Shown: positions 55,801 through 64,000 of the stretch, piece by piece | Numbering within the stretch: the first letter of the stretch is position 1 | How the letters are laid out: the number at the start of each line of letters is the position of its first letter | Assembly: GCA_963821735.1 (NCBI GenBank) | Contig: CAWGFK010000070.1 | Span: 434,001 to 498,000, forward strand | DNA: 64,000 nt | Source of the DNA: Laspinema sp963821735 | GTDB taxonomy: Bacteria > Cyanobacteriota > Cyanobacteriia > Cyanobacteriales > Laspinemataceae | Reading direction: 5' to 3' | Translations under genes and position numbers: made by a program | The notes under the pieces: model-generated | The model's database searches: none | Told to the model about the DNA's origin: nothing | Seen by the model: the letters and a program-made list of their open reading frames with translations, nothing else

Positions 55801-57516
55801 ATGCGCTCGTCACGAAAGCTGAGAGAAGGATCAATTGGTTTATTACTTTTGGCCGGTTTAGGATTATTTGGCGGCATTATTTTATGGCTACGCGGGGTCG
55901 GATTAGGCCGAGAAAGCTATACCCTCGTCGTGTCATTCCCTAACGTTGCTGGAATGCAAGTGGGGGGGCCGGTACGTTACCGTGGCGTGACGGTAGGCCG
56001 GATTGCCAATATTATCCCCGGAACCAATGGAGTCGATGTGGAGCTGATCGTGTCTCCCGCCAGCCTGGTGATTCCCAATGCCGTGTTGATCGAGGCCAAT
56101 CAGGGGGGATTAATTGGGGAAACCTGGGTGGATATTAACCCCCTCCAGGCTTTACCCCCTCAAGTGATTAAAACCACGACACCCCTCGCCTCGGACTGCA
56201 ATACCGAGTTAATTTTGTGCAATCGGGAGCGTCTTGAGGGACAGATTGGGGTGAATTTTGACGAACTGATTCGCGGTTCGATGCGGTTTACGAATTTATT
56301 TTCAGATCCGGCATTTTTTGCCAATCTGAATGCTTTGGTGAAAAACTCCACGGTTGCCACGGCTGAAATTACCCAACTCAGCCGCCAAATCAATGTCTTG
56401 ACCCAATCGGTGGAACGAGAGTTAGGTCTTTTCTCCTCCGCTGCGCTGCAATCGGCTTCGGCCCTGAATACCGCTGCCGGACAAATTGGCAATACAGCGA
56501 GTCAGGTGGGGGCAATTTCTGCCCAACTGGGGAGGACGGTGAATCAATATGGGGCGATCGCCGGGGATATCCGGGCCGCCACCAATCAAATTGGGGCCAC
56601 GGCCAATCAATATGGGGCGATCGCCGGGGATATCCGCACCGCCACCAATCAAATTACTGCTATCTCCAATCGCTATGGGGCGATCGCTGGGGACCTCCAA
56701 CGCACGGTCAATCAAATTGGTGCCGCTGCTGAGGAATATGGCTCAGTTGCCGGAACCTTTGGGGCCAGTGCCGAACGCATCAGTCTCACCCTCGATCGCG
56801 TCGGTGGCACCGTAGAAGGACTCAGCGGCACCGCTGGGGAACTCAACCTCACCGCTGCGGACCTCCGCACCCTGATTGGCAGTGTCAATGAACTCGTCGC
56901 CACCAATCGCGGCACCCTCGTCACCACCCTCAACAACATCAACACCACCAGCGAACAACTGCGAATCAGCGCTCAACAGATTACCCCCCTCGTCGCTGGG
57001 GTCCAACAACAGCTCAACCAATTTGAGGATTCTCAACTCTTAGCAAACCTAGAGACCCTCTCCGCTACCGCCAATCAACTCGCCGCCAATGCCTCCGCTG
57101 CCTCGGCCAATCTCGCCGAACTCACCGATACCGCCATCTCCCCCACCAATCTGCTGTTATTACAACAAACCCTAGATTCTGCCCGCGCCACATTCCAAAA
57201 TGTCCAAAAAATCACCTCGGATTTGGAAGAGTTAACCGGCGATCCGGCTTTGTTTGAAAGTATTCGCAATATTTTGCTAATCCTTGGGGACCTGCTCTCT
57301 TCCACCGAACAACTCGAAGAACACGCTCGGTTTGCGATGGCTTTAGCGCCCCTTTCTCATACCGTTAGCGACCCTTCCTTACAGTCCCAACTCCTCCCGC
57401 CTGCTTCAGGGGAACACAGACCCGAACACAGACCCGAACAGCTAGACTCCTCTGTTCCACCCCGGTCTAAATCCCCAGGCCCTAACCCGGATAATCTCAC
57501 GGCACGCAACCGTTGA
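55801..57516 (+). CDS. MlaD/MCE-domain lipid transport protein with long helical repeat region
   Basis: This 571-residue protein has one N-terminal transmembrane helix (IGLLLLAGLGLFGGIILWLRGVG, about 12-35), then an MCE domain (about 38-120: YTLVVSFPNVAGMQVGGPVRYRGVTVGRI, IEANQGGLIGETWVDI). A Cys pair CNTELILC follows (about 132). A long Ala/Gln/Asn-rich helical region (about 160-520) includes a 21-residue tandem repeat YGAIAGDIR.ATNQI.A.AN. The C-terminus is Pro-rich. It is the substrate-binding part of an Mla/TGD-type system, partner of the preceding ATPase. RBS AGAAGGAG precedes ATG 55801. Confidence 0.9.
   Translation: MRSSRKLREGSIGLLLLAGLGLFGGIILWLRGVGLGRESYTLVVSFPNVAGMQVGGPVRYRGVTVGRIANIIPGTNGVDVELIVSPASLVIPNAVLIEANQGGLIGETWVDINPLQALPPQVIKTTTPLASDCNTELILCNRERLEGQIGVNFDELIRGSMRFTNLFSDPAFFANLNALVKNSTVATAEITQLSRQINVLTQSVERELGLFSSAALQSASALNTAAGQIGNTASQVGAISAQLGRTVNQYGAIAGDIRAATNQIGATANQYGAIAGDIRTATNQITAISNRYGAIAGDLQRTVNQIGAAAEEYGSVAGTFGASAERISLTLDRVGGTVEGLSGTAGELNLTAADLRTLIGSVNELVATNRGTLVTTLNNINTTSEQLRISAQQITPLVAGVQQQLNQFEDSQLLANLETLSATANQLAANASAASANLAELTDTAISPTNLLLLQQTLDSARATFQNVQKITSDLEELTGDPALFESIRNILLILGDLLSSTEQLEEHARFAMALAPLSHTVSDPSLQSQLLPPASGEHRPEHRPEQLDSSVPPRSKSPGPNPDNLTARNR
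56542..56730 (+). repeat. 63-bp in-gene tandem repeat in the MCE gene
   Basis: Units begin at 56542, 56605 and 56668, with identical runs such as TATGGGGCGATCGC in each (encoding YGAIAGD). A diverged fourth unit (EEYGSVAG) follows. Each unit carries a HIP1 octamer. Confidence 0.8.
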
Positions 57517-57559
57517 TTCCCCAGACCCATCCCGGGGAAAATGGGTCATCCACAAAGAA

Positions 57560-57613
57560 ACCAGTCCCCCTCCTTGAAGCTAAACTGAGCCGGGAAGAAG
57601 GGGGACTGGTCTA
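57560..57613. terminator. Bidirectional terminator between the MCE gene and cyabrB
   Basis: ACCAGTCCCCCT (57560-57571) pairs with AGGGGGACTGGT (57599-57610), enclosing 27 bp, between convergent genes. The T-runs are weak on both sides. Confidence 0.55.
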
Positions 57614-57670
57614 AATTTTGAGGGAATGTTTAGAAAACTTGACTAAAACAATCGGTTGTTTTGTAGTCCT

Positions 57671-58096
57671 CTAATCTTCATCGTCTTCGTCAAACTCCTC
57701 ATCGTCTTCGTTAAGGAAGTCATTTTTACTGCTATCGACCTGAATCAGGTGGATGTGCTTGTAACCCAGTTTAATTTCAAACTCATCACCGGGCTTTAAT
57801 CCCATTGACTGGGTATAAGTTGAACCAATGACAATTTGGCCGTTTTTGTGGACGCTGACTCGATAAGTTGCCTCTCGACCGCGACCATCTTTTGAACCCT
57901 CTGGGCTCAGGGGAATCCCACGAGCTTCCAGCACGGCATCATAAAAGTCCGTGAGGTTTACCCGGAGTTCTTCATTTTTTGACTTGCTGTAGTATCCACA
58001 GCGCTTGGCGGTTTCTCGGCGGGGTAAGTGCGAGAGTTCTTTTACTTTTTGAAGCAGCGCCTTTCCTTTAAGGGGGGTTGTAGCAATTTCACTCAT
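57671..58096 (-). CDS. cyAbrB-type transcriptional regulator
   Basis: This is a 141-residue cyanobacterial AbrB-like DNA-binding protein. The N-terminal conserved region is PLKGKALLQKVKELSHLPRRETAKRCGYYSK, and the AbrB-like beta-hairpin is YRVSVHKNGQIVIGSTYTQSMGLKPGDEFEIKLGYKHIHL. The C-terminus is strongly acidic (EDDEEFDEDDED). The group includes the regulators of nitrogen, carbon and hydrogenase genes (cyAbrB1/2); which one this is I cannot say. ATG 58096 fits the family; TTG 58105 lies 6 bp after AAGGA and is possible. Confidence 0.88.
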   Translation of the reverse strand: MSEIATTPLKGKALLQKVKELSHLPRRETAKRCGYYSKSKNEELRVNLTDFYDAVLEARGIPLSPEGSKDGRGREATYRVSVHKNGQIVIGSTYTQSMGLKPGDEFEIKLGYKHIHLIQVDSSKNDFLNEDDEEFDEDDED

Positions 58097-58236
58097 TGCT
58101 TTCAATGATTATCCTTCCCGATCTAAAAACTGAAAATTCAGCCGCATCATTCAATTTGGCCTAGTTTAAAATATATCCTCAAACCTGTGGTTTTTAACCA
58201 TAATTTTTTATAAAAAAATTAGATGGCTCAATTTTT

Positions 58237-58266
58237 AACCCCGGTTCATCCAAGTGAACCGGGGTT
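58237..58266 (-). terminator. Hairpin between lpxD and cyabrB
   Basis: AACCCCGGTTCA (58237-58248) and its exact complement (58255-58266) enclose 6 bases. It sits about 95 bp after the lpxD stop on the minus strand; no T-run follows, so termination is uncertain. Confidence 0.5.
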
Positions 58267-58361
58267 AATCTCCCTGAAGTCCCTGGATCCGGCTCTCTCC
58301 TGGTTGCCAAAAACTCATTCCCCCTTGACAAACTGACCGGGGTCTGAACTGAATCGCTCTC

Positions 58362-59411
58362 CTAATTTGATTTGGAACCCAACAAGCGCTGGAGTTGCTT
58401 GAGAGATTGATAAATTTCTGGGAGACGGTTGGAAATGGCAACGGTTTTCAGCCAAAGTTTGTTGGGAATTGCCGGAAAACCGGAGACGATCGCCCCGGGA
58501 GGGACATCACTGTGAATACCAGATTTGGCGGAGGCGACTGCCCCATCTCCCACGTTTACCTGATTGGAAACCCCCACTTGCCCGCCTAAAATCACGTTGT
58601 TGCCTAACTTGACCCCACCGGCTAATCCCACATGAGCGGCTATAGCACAATTTTTGCCAATTTTGCACCCATGCCCAATCTGCACTAAATTATCAATTTT
58701 TGTATTCTCCCCAATCCGCGTTTCCCCCACTGCGGGACGGTCAATACTACTATTACAACCCACCTCTACCCGGTCCTCTAGGACGGTATAGCCGGATTGC
58801 TCCATTTTCACCCACCCAGCGCGAGAGGTTACAAATCCAAACCCTTCAGACCCAATCACGGCCCCTGCGTGAATGGTGCAACCCTTGCCGATGCGGGTGC
58901 GTTCATGAATGGTGCAATGGCTATGCAAGACGGTCCCTTCCCCAATTTCAGCATGGGGATAGAGGGTGACGTTGGCATGAATGCAGACATTCTGGGCAAT
59001 TTTCACCCCTTGGGCGATGGAGACAAAGGCCCCGATCGCCACATTTTCCCCCAAGCTGGCATCCGGATGAATCCAGGCAGTGGGATGGATGCCTGCTGGG
59101 AGTCGAAAGGGTTGATAAAACAAGGCGATCGCCAGAGCAAATAATAATCGCGGTTCTGGGGTCGCAACCCACACAATTCCCCGATCGCTCGCCTGTTGCT
59201 GCAATTGGGGGTCCATCGGCAAAATCAACGCCGTTGCTGCTGTCACCGCAATGCGATCGGCAAATTTACCCCCTTCGATATAACTCAAACTCCCCGCAGT
59301 TGCCTCTTCTACAGCAGCAACTCCCGTAATTTCTGGGTCCTCCCCCTCGGAAACAGCGGGACTATCGGGGAGATGAATGGCAAGTTTTTGGACAATTTCA
59401 CTAAATTTCAT
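58362..59411 (-). CDS. lpxD: UDP-3-O-acylglucosamine N-acyltransferase
   Basis: LpxD adds the N-linked acyl chain in lipid A synthesis. The N-terminal domain (about 1-100) ends FRLPAGIHPTAWIHPDASLG, where the left-handed beta-helix of hexapeptide repeats starts, with IGAFVSIAQGVKIAQN, VIGSEGFGFV, the catalytic-His region IDNLVQIGHGCKIGKNCAIAAHVGLAG, and the C-terminal helix (SNRLPEIYQSLKQLQRLL). ATG 59411 (MKFSEIVQKL) is preferred over 59426. No lpxA, lpxC or fabZ gene is adjacent in the window. Confidence 0.92.
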   Translation of the reverse strand: MKFSEIVQKLAIHLPDSPAVSEGEDPEITGVAAVEEATAGSLSYIEGGKFADRIAVTAATALILPMDPQLQQQASDRGIVWVATPEPRLLFALAIALFYQPFRLPAGIHPTAWIHPDASLGENVAIGAFVSIAQGVKIAQNVCIHANVTLYPHAEIGEGTVLHSHCTIHERTRIGKGCTIHAGAVIGSEGFGFVTSRAGWVKMEQSGYTVLEDRVEVGCNSSIDRPAVGETRIGENTKIDNLVQIGHGCKIGKNCAIAAHVGLAGGVKLGNNVILGGQVGVSNQVNVGDGAVASAKSGIHSDVPPGAIVSGFPAIPNKLWLKTVAISNRLPEIYQSLKQLQRLLGSKSN

Positions 59412-59617
59412 GATGGCGATCGGCATTTATCAAAGGTTTCCCCAGGTAGAGAGGTCTGATTTCACTCAACATAGAGCCTCCTTCAGGTCCCCTCTGCTCT
59501 TTTTGAATTCTCCAATCCGTCGAGTCATTTTCTGCCAGTTTACTGACGGTTTCAACCCCTAAAAATACCATAAAACTCATCGCCCTCTTTAACATCCGGA
59601 CAATCCCTACCCCTAGC

Positions 59618-59648
59618 AAAAAACAAAGCCTACTGATCCAGCAGGCTT
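59618..59648 (-). terminator. Terminator of the YkvA-family gene
   Basis: On the minus strand AAGCCTGCTG (59639-59648) pairs with CAGTAGGCTT (59627-59636, one mismatch) and is followed by TGTTTTTTG. It lies 30 bp after the stop. Confidence 0.7.
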
Positions 59649-59676
59649 GGGGGGTGCTATTTGTTAAAGAAATGAA

Positions 59677-59997
59677 TTATTGATTGACGGAACTGGCTTC
59701 TACATCTACTACCGTAGAACCCCCCACCGTTGAGGCGGTATTGACAGGATTGGTGGATTCTTCGACTTCACCTTTTCGGGCTTTAAAATAATCCATTGCA
59801 ATCTGAGATAACTCAGCAACTAACAAGGTTGCCAGGGCGATATCGTCAATTTGCCCAATCACGGGGATGAAATCGGGAGCAACATCAATCGGGCTGAAGA
59901 AATAAGCCACGGTTCCCAAAATAATCCACCAACGATACTTGGGATTGCGAAGGGTGTTGCGATACCAGTTGTAAATTGATTGAATAGAGTTATTCAT
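59677..59997 (-). CDS. YkvA family (DUF1232) membrane protein
   Basis: This 106-residue protein has the DUF1232 core YRWWIILGTVAYFFSPIDVAPDFIPVIGQIDDIALATLLV (residues about 20-60), likely one or two membrane-associated helices, followed by a disordered Ser/Thr/Val tail. The function of the family is unknown. It is monocistronic, with GGAGG (GGAGGAGAAACC) ahead of ATG 59997. Confidence 0.88.
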   Translation of the reverse strand: MNNSIQSIYNWYRNTLRNPKYRWWIILGTVAYFFSPIDVAPDFIPVIGQIDDIALATLLVAELSQIAMDYFKARKGEVEESTNPVNTASTVGGSTVVDVEASSVNQ

Positions 59998-60377
59998 AGG
60001 TTTCTCCTCCAGTTACTCTTCAATCTTGACAAAGCGATCGCCCAATTGTCGGTGTAGATAACCCCCCTATTTTTGCCAGGGAAGTTCTACTATAGCGGCC
60101 CTAAATCATTCTGAGATAGAGATAAGGGGATTGCAAAATATAAATCCTCCAAACGTTCAATTGAAAGGAAGGTGTGTGTAGGGGCGCAATGCTTGCGCCC
60201 CAAGGGCGCAATGCTTGCGCCCCTACATATAAGGGGCTACTCCATTGATCCGTCACTACGAACGAACGTTTTGGAGATTTTATTTTTTGGAGTTCCCTAA
60301 GCAGGAGTGCGAGCATCTTGCTCGCTGTTGTCCCAAACGAGCAAGATGCTCGCACTCCCATCGTCTCTGATGGCAAT
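59998..60377. repeat. Repeat-rich intergenic region
   Basis: No gene is seen. It contains a GGGGCGCAATGCTTGCGCCCC palindrome repeated as two adjacent copies (60184-60228); a half-module CACTACGAACGAACG (about 60254) shared with the 14213 and 41623 repeats; and an inverted pair GGAGTGCGAGCATCTTGCTCG / CGAGCAAGATGCTCGCACTCC (60304-60358). Confidence 0.65.
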
Positions 60378-61808
60378 TTATCCCTCTGCCACGAGCAACG
60401 CGACAGCTTCAACATGGGAGGTTTGGGGAAAGAAATCAGCCGGTTGTAGGAAACTGAGGCGATAAATTCCGCTATCACAGAGGATTTTCAGGTCCCGGGC
60501 GAGGGTGGAGGGTTTGCAACTGATGTAAACAATTTGCTGGGGTGCAATCTGAATCAGGGTCTCCAGGACACTGCGATCGCACCCTTTTCTCGGGGGATCC
60601 AGTAACACAATATCCGGTTTCTCTCCCTGCGGTAATCCCAGACTCTCTAATTGCGGCAATAATTTTTCAACGGACCCTTCATGAAAGGAGACGTTTGTCA
60701 AGCCATTGAGTCGGGCATTTTCTTGGGCGATCGCGATCGCTGCTGGATTGATTTCCAACCCAGTCGCCTGTTGGACCCGTTTAGCGAGGGGGAGGGTAAA
60801 GGTGCCAATCCCGCAATAGGCATCCACCAATCGCTCAGTTCCCTGCAAATCCAAGCGCGAGGCGATCGTCTCTAACAGCAGTTCCGCTGTCTCCGGATTC
60901 ACCTGAAAAAACGTATCTGAGCGCAGTTGTAACTGGACTCCGGCAAATTCATCCACAAAATAGGGTTGACCCGCTACACAGCGCGTTTCCTCCCCTAAAA
61001 TCGCATTGGTCCGGTTGGGGTTGTAATTGAGGCAAACTCCCACCAAATCCGGATAGCGACTCAACCATTCCTCCGCCTGAGCCTCAATATCCATCACCTT
61101 GCGATTGGCAGAGACCAAAGTTAGCAAAATCTGTCCTGTACGGCGACCAATTTGCAGCGCCAGGTGCCGTAGATTGCCCCGGTGTTCCGTTTCATTGTAA
61201 ATCGACCATCCCCGGTCCTGAATGTCCTGTTTTACCTCAGCCAGGAGCGGATTTAACCGGGGGTCCTGCACCGGACATTGATTGATGTTGACCAAGTTGT
61301 GACTATTTTTTTCATAGTATCCCGCTTGGACCTTGCCCGAAGACGAACGACTGAGGGGATAGGTGGCTTTGTTGCGATAGCCAAAGGGAGAAGGAGAGGG
61401 CAAAATGGGTTCGACTGAGGGGTTCTCAATGCCGCCAATTCGGGCGATCGCCTGGGTGACGAGATTTTGCTTGGCTTGGAGTTGGGCCGAATAAGCCACG
61501 CTTTGCCACTGACAACCGCCGCATTTATCCGCGACGATACAATGAGGGCGTATCCGGTTGGGAGAGCGTTCTAGGACCTCTAGGAGCTTGCCCTGGGCAT
61601 ATTGAGGCTTAACCCGGACCAGCCGGACCAGCAGGCGATCCCCAGGTACCGCATCGGGAACGAACACCACACGCCCCTGATAGCGCCCCACCCCGTCCCC
61701 GGTGTCGCTCAAGTCCTCAATTTCTACTTCGATCGCGCAACCTTGCTGCCAATTTTCATCCTGCCGATCCCCGACTGCGTAATTGTTTTGCCCATTAGTG
61801 GCATTCAC
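60378..61808 (-). CDS. rlmD: 23S rRNA (uracil-5-)-methyltransferase RlmD-like
   Basis: This is an RNA m5U methyltransferase with an N-terminal TRAM domain (CAIEVEIEDLSDTGDGVGRYQGRVVFV), Fe-S cluster cysteines (HCIVADKCGGCQWQ), and a SAM domain with DAYCGIGTFTLPLAK, LLDPPRKGC and the catalytic cysteine region YISCKPSTLARDLKIL. GTG 61808 is chosen because GAGAGG lies about 11 bp upstream; a TTG at 61844 is open but has no ribosome site. Divergent from apcD with only 79 bp between. It may equally be an RlmCD/RumA paralogue with a different target uridine. Confidence 0.88.
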   Translation of the reverse strand: MNATNGQNNYAVGDRQDENWQQGCAIEVEIEDLSDTGDGVGRYQGRVVFVPDAVPGDRLLVRLVRVKPQYAQGKLLEVLERSPNRIRPHCIVADKCGGCQWQSVAYSAQLQAKQNLVTQAIARIGGIENPSVEPILPSPSPFGYRNKATYPLSRSSSGKVQAGYYEKNSHNLVNINQCPVQDPRLNPLLAEVKQDIQDRGWSIYNETEHRGNLRHLALQIGRRTGQILLTLVSANRKVMDIEAQAEEWLSRYPDLVGVCLNYNPNRTNAILGEETRCVAGQPYFVDEFAGVQLQLRSDTFFQVNPETAELLLETIASRLDLQGTERLVDAYCGIGTFTLPLAKRVQQATGLEINPAAIAIAQENARLNGLTNVSFHEGSVEKLLPQLESLGLPQGEKPDIVLLDPPRKGCDRSVLETLIQIAPQQIVYISCKPSTLARDLKILCDSGIYRLSFLQPADFFPQTSHVEAVALLVAEG

Positions 61809-61887
61809 TTTAAATTTACCTCTCTTTATTTGTGTTCCCCTCAATGGCTAAACTACAACAGATGGATCTCCGATGTTTTGTAAAACC

Positions 61888-62373
61888 ATGAGTGTAGTTA
61901 GTCAAGTTATTCTCAAAGCCGACGATGAGCTCCGTTATCCGACGAACGGGGAACTCACCAGTTTAACACAATTTTTTCAAACCGGCCAGCAACGGGTACG
62001 AATCGCGACTACGTTAGCTGAGAACGAGAAGAAAATTGTGGAGCAAGCCAGCAAACGTCTCTGGCAAAAGCGCCCCGATTTTATCTCTCCGGGGGGCAAT
62101 GCCTACGGCCAACGCCAACGGGCCCAGTGTCTCCGAGACTTCGGTTGGTATCTGCGTTTGGCCACATACGGCGTACTCGCCGGGGACAAAGAGCCGATTG
62201 AAAAAATCGGCATCATTGGTGCCCGGGAAATGTACAACGCCCTCGGAGTTCCGATGGCGGGAATGGCGGAGTCCATTGTCTGTCTGAAAGAAGCGTCCCT
62301 GGCGCTTCTGAGTCAAGAAGATGCGACTGCTGCTGCCCCCTACTTTGACTACATCGTTCAAGCGATGTCCTAA
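61888..62373 (+). CDS. apcD: Allophycocyanin alpha-B subunit
   Basis: ApcD is a terminal emitter of the phycobilisome core that passes energy to chlorophyll. The 161-residue sequence MSVVSQVILKADDELRYP, RIATTLAENEKKIVEQASK, GGNAYGQRQRAQCLRDFGW (the bilin-binding Cys, about residue 81), YGVLAGDKEPIEKIGI and the end PYFDYIVQAMS all fit ApcD rather than ApcA. ATG 61888 is chosen over the frame opening at 61873. No apcA, apcB or apcC gene is adjacent. A strong terminator follows. Confidence 0.92.
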   Translation: MSVVSQVILKADDELRYPTNGELTSLTQFFQTGQQRVRIATTLAENEKKIVEQASKRLWQKRPDFISPGGNAYGQRQRAQCLRDFGWYLRLATYGVLAGDKEPIEKIGIIGAREMYNALGVPMAGMAESIVCLKEASLALLSQEDATAAAPYFDYIVQAMS

Positions 62374-62722
62374 GTCGAGGCACATTTCAAATCCAATTTT
62401 GATTAGCTAGATTGTAGCGGATAGCGCTTAGTGCAGCAAGCATTAATACCTATCCGCTATTTTTCTCGGAAAAAACCGATATCCCACTTCCGGTCCCCTC
62501 CCCAAGACATCGAGGAGGGAACCGGAGGTGTACTTATCCTCCCCATCTCCCCAATCTCCCCCATCTCCCCCACCCCCTCAATCCCTTGAGTAAATAAAAA
62601 AAAGATCCGGAAAATCTATAAAAAATTAGCTTATTTAGACGGGCATAAAATAAGTAACTAATCAGTACCGTCAGGGTTCATTGGATTCAATTGCTATCAA
62701 GATAATCCACAAGAACTGGTCT
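62374..62722. other. Intergenic region after apcD
   Basis: This holds the apcD terminator (62415-62464), an imperfect inverted repeat (TTCCGGTCCCCTCC / GGAGGGAACCGGA, about 62488-62527) and a C-rich imperfect microsatellite (CCCCATCTCC units, 62538-62580). No other gene is seen. Confidence 0.6.
62415..62464 (+). terminator. apcD terminator
   Basis: TAGCGGATAG (62415-62424) and CTATCCGCTA (62450-62459) form a perfect 10-bp stem, followed by TTTTT and CTC. Confidence 0.8.
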
Positions 62723-64000
62723 ATGATGAATAAAATAAGCAGCTATCCCCTCGTCTTAATTACTTTATCGTTACTGAGTGCAGTAACGGTTACTCTAGGA
62801 AGTCAGGGAGAGAGAGTCGATGGGGGTAAAGTCCTGGCAAATGTTCCCACAGTTCAGCCGAGTATGAACGCCCAGCAACGGGTTATTTATGTTGATCCCA
62901 AGCGGGGAAATGATTCAGTCAGTGCCGGTCAAAGTGAGGCGAATGCGTTAAGAACAATTACCGCTGCTTTAGAACGAGCTCAGGCGGGAACGGTGATTCA
63001 GTTGGCCCCAGGACGTTATCATGCAGGGGAAGTTTTTCCCTTGAAACTGCAACCGGGAGTAATTCTGCGCGGGGATGAAAGTGGTCGCGGGGATGGGGTG
63101 GTGATTACCGGAGGAAACACCCATCTCAGCCGGATTTGGGCGGGTCAAAATATTACGATATTAGCCGGAGATAGTAGCCAAATTCTCGGGGTGACCGTTA
63201 CGAATCCTAATCCTTATGGGACGGGTGTTTGGATAGAAAATGCCAATGCGATTGTGAGAAATAGTACCTTTACGAATAATAATCGCGAGGGAATTTTTGT
63301 ATCGGGGACGGCACAACCGATTATTGAAAATAATCAGTTTATGTATAATGGGGGTAATGGAATTTCGGTCACGAAGGAGTCTAAAGGGGAAATTCGCCGG
63401 AATGTGTTTCAGGATACGGGTTTTGCCCTGGCGATCGGGCATAATGCCGCCCCAGTGGTTGCCGGTAACCATATTCACCAAAATCGGATTGGGATTGTGG
63501 TGACGCAAGCGGCGCGTCCGATTTTAGAGGGGAATATTATCGAGAATAATAGCGATTATGGATTAGTGGCGATCGCCGAATCTCAGCCTCAGATTGCTGC
63601 TAGTAATACCTTTCGCGGCAACGAACGGGAAAATCAATTAATCGCCCGCAATCCCCAGGGAATTCCCCCGACTCCTGACGAACCCACAGGCACTCAGCAA
63701 GCTTATTTCACTTGCGAACCCTACGGCAACAATTACGCAACGGTGGCTCAACAAGGGTATGCTTCGATTCCCCAAGCGATGATTGTTTGGAAGACTTCAG
63801 AGGTGGATTTACCGGAAAATCGCTGCAATGAAGTGACCCAGAAGTTAAATCAAAAGGTGACCGCTTATGGGGGTCAATTGCATAAAATGTTATTTGCTAC
63901 AGGACGGGTGAATAATGACCGAGTGATTTGTTTGGTGAAGGATTTACAAGAGAGTTGTCAGCCGGATAATATGTTGTTCACCTTGAGCGGATTTAATGCC
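62723..64000 (+). CDS. DUF1565 beta-helix protein with COP23 domain, 5' part
   Basis: The frame is open from ATG 62723 (or 62726) to the window end, at least 426 codons; the stop is outside. It has a signal peptide (ISSYPLVLITLSLLSAVTVTLG), then a DUF1565/right-handed beta-helix region (VIYVDPKRGNDSVSAGQ, then repeated I..N.F..N...GI units, e.g. IIENNQFMYNGGNGISVT). A COP23-like domain follows: AYFTCEPYGNNYATVAQ, IPQAMIVWKTSEVDLPENRCNEVTQ, FATGRVNNDRVICLV. COP23 is known from cyanobacterial circadian-oscillating proteins. It is secreted or surface-bound; function unknown. Confidence 0.85.
   Translation, partial: MMNKISSYPLVLITLSLLSAVTVTLGSQGERVDGGKVLANVPTVQPSMNAQQRVIYVDPKRGNDSVSAGQSEANALRTITAALERAQAGTVIQLAPGRYHAGEVFPLKLQPGVILRGDESGRGDGVVITGGNTHLSRIWAGQNITILAGDSSQILGVTVTNPNPYGTGVWIENANAIVRNSTFTNNNREGIFVSGTAQPIIENNQFMYNGGNGISVTKESKGEIRRNVFQDTGFALAIGHNAAPVVAGNHIHQNRIGIVVTQAARPILEGNIIENNSDYGLVAIAESQPQIAASNTFRGNERENQLIARNPQGIPPTPDEPTGTQQAYFTCEPYGNNYATVAQQGYASIPQAMIVWKTSEVDLPENRCNEVTQKLNQKVTAYGGQLHKMLFATGRVNNDRVICLVKDLQESCQPDNMLFTLSGFNA

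Noticed and set aside
56422..56715. Repetitive minus-strand ORF opposite the MCE gene
   Set aside because: It mirrors the 63-bp tandem repeat and has no independent support.
1..64000. tRNA, rRNA, prophage or intact transposase genes
   Set aside because: No cloverleaf-like sequence, rRNA signature, phage structural gene or DDE transposase was seen on reading both strands by eye; a covariance search would be needed to exclude small RNAs.

Overview
The window is chromosomal DNA of a cyanobacterium. The palindromic octamer GCGATCGC (HIP1) is scattered through almost every gene. There is a phycobilisome core gene (apcD), a ferrochelatase carrying the cyanobacterial chlorophyll-binding tail, a cyAbrB regulator, an HstK-type Ser/Thr-His multikinase, COP23 and Npun_R2821-type proteins, and no operon typical of other phyla. 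Richness in signalling genes and repeats suggests a large filamentous genome of the Oscillatoria/Laspinema kind; that last point is an impression, not something shown here.

Layout. 1-2.3 kb: the end of a type II restriction-modification island (cytosine-C5 methyltransferase plus a BsuBI/PstI-like endonuclease), followed directly by a broken remnant of an NB-ARC/WD40-type gene. 2.6-14.2 kb: alaS, a membrane heme-sensor nucleotidyl cyclase, a methyltransferase, hemH, a DUF4126 protein, gdhA and two tandem Npun_R2821/R2823-family genes. 14.3-21.8 kb: a two-gene signalling operon on the minus strand (1995-aa HstK multikinase, then a REC-histidine kinase, overlapping by 4 bp). 22.3-31.2 kb: rimM, a Zn-alcohol dehydrogenase next to an exported protein and an SRPBCC protein, a 2'-5' RNA ligase-like protein, a GIY-YIG protein, a DUF815 ATPase and sucCD. 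31.7-44.2 kb: an unknown membrane protein, a large SBBP beta-propeller protein, a composite repeat element, an LLM oxidoreductase, a ZIP-like transporter, fetB, a DegT-family aminotransferase, an ABC1/UbiB kinase and a small membrane protein. 44.3-64 kb: a multi-PAS diguanylate cyclase, a second histidine kinase, lepB, pyrC-like, tsaE, yvcK, an MCE lipid-transport pair, cyabrB, lpxD, a YkvA protein, rlmD, apcD and the start of a DUF1565-COP23 secreted protein.

Much of the content is housekeeping (translation, heme, nitrogen, TCA, pyrimidine, envelope) mixed with four large signalling proteins. The intergenic DNA is unusually rich in small mobile repeats. Two elements have terminal inverted repeats with apparent target-site duplications (36694-37085 and 47465-47645), and there are at least two dispersed repeat families.

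Caution: six genes are split by frameshifts (alaS twice, hemH, an Npun_R2821 gene, the SBBP gene, the ABC1 kinase, the second histidine kinase), often at G homopolymers. alaS and hemH should be essential, so most of these are more likely sequence errors than true pseudogenes. No tRNA, rRNA, CRISPR array or intact transposase was found.
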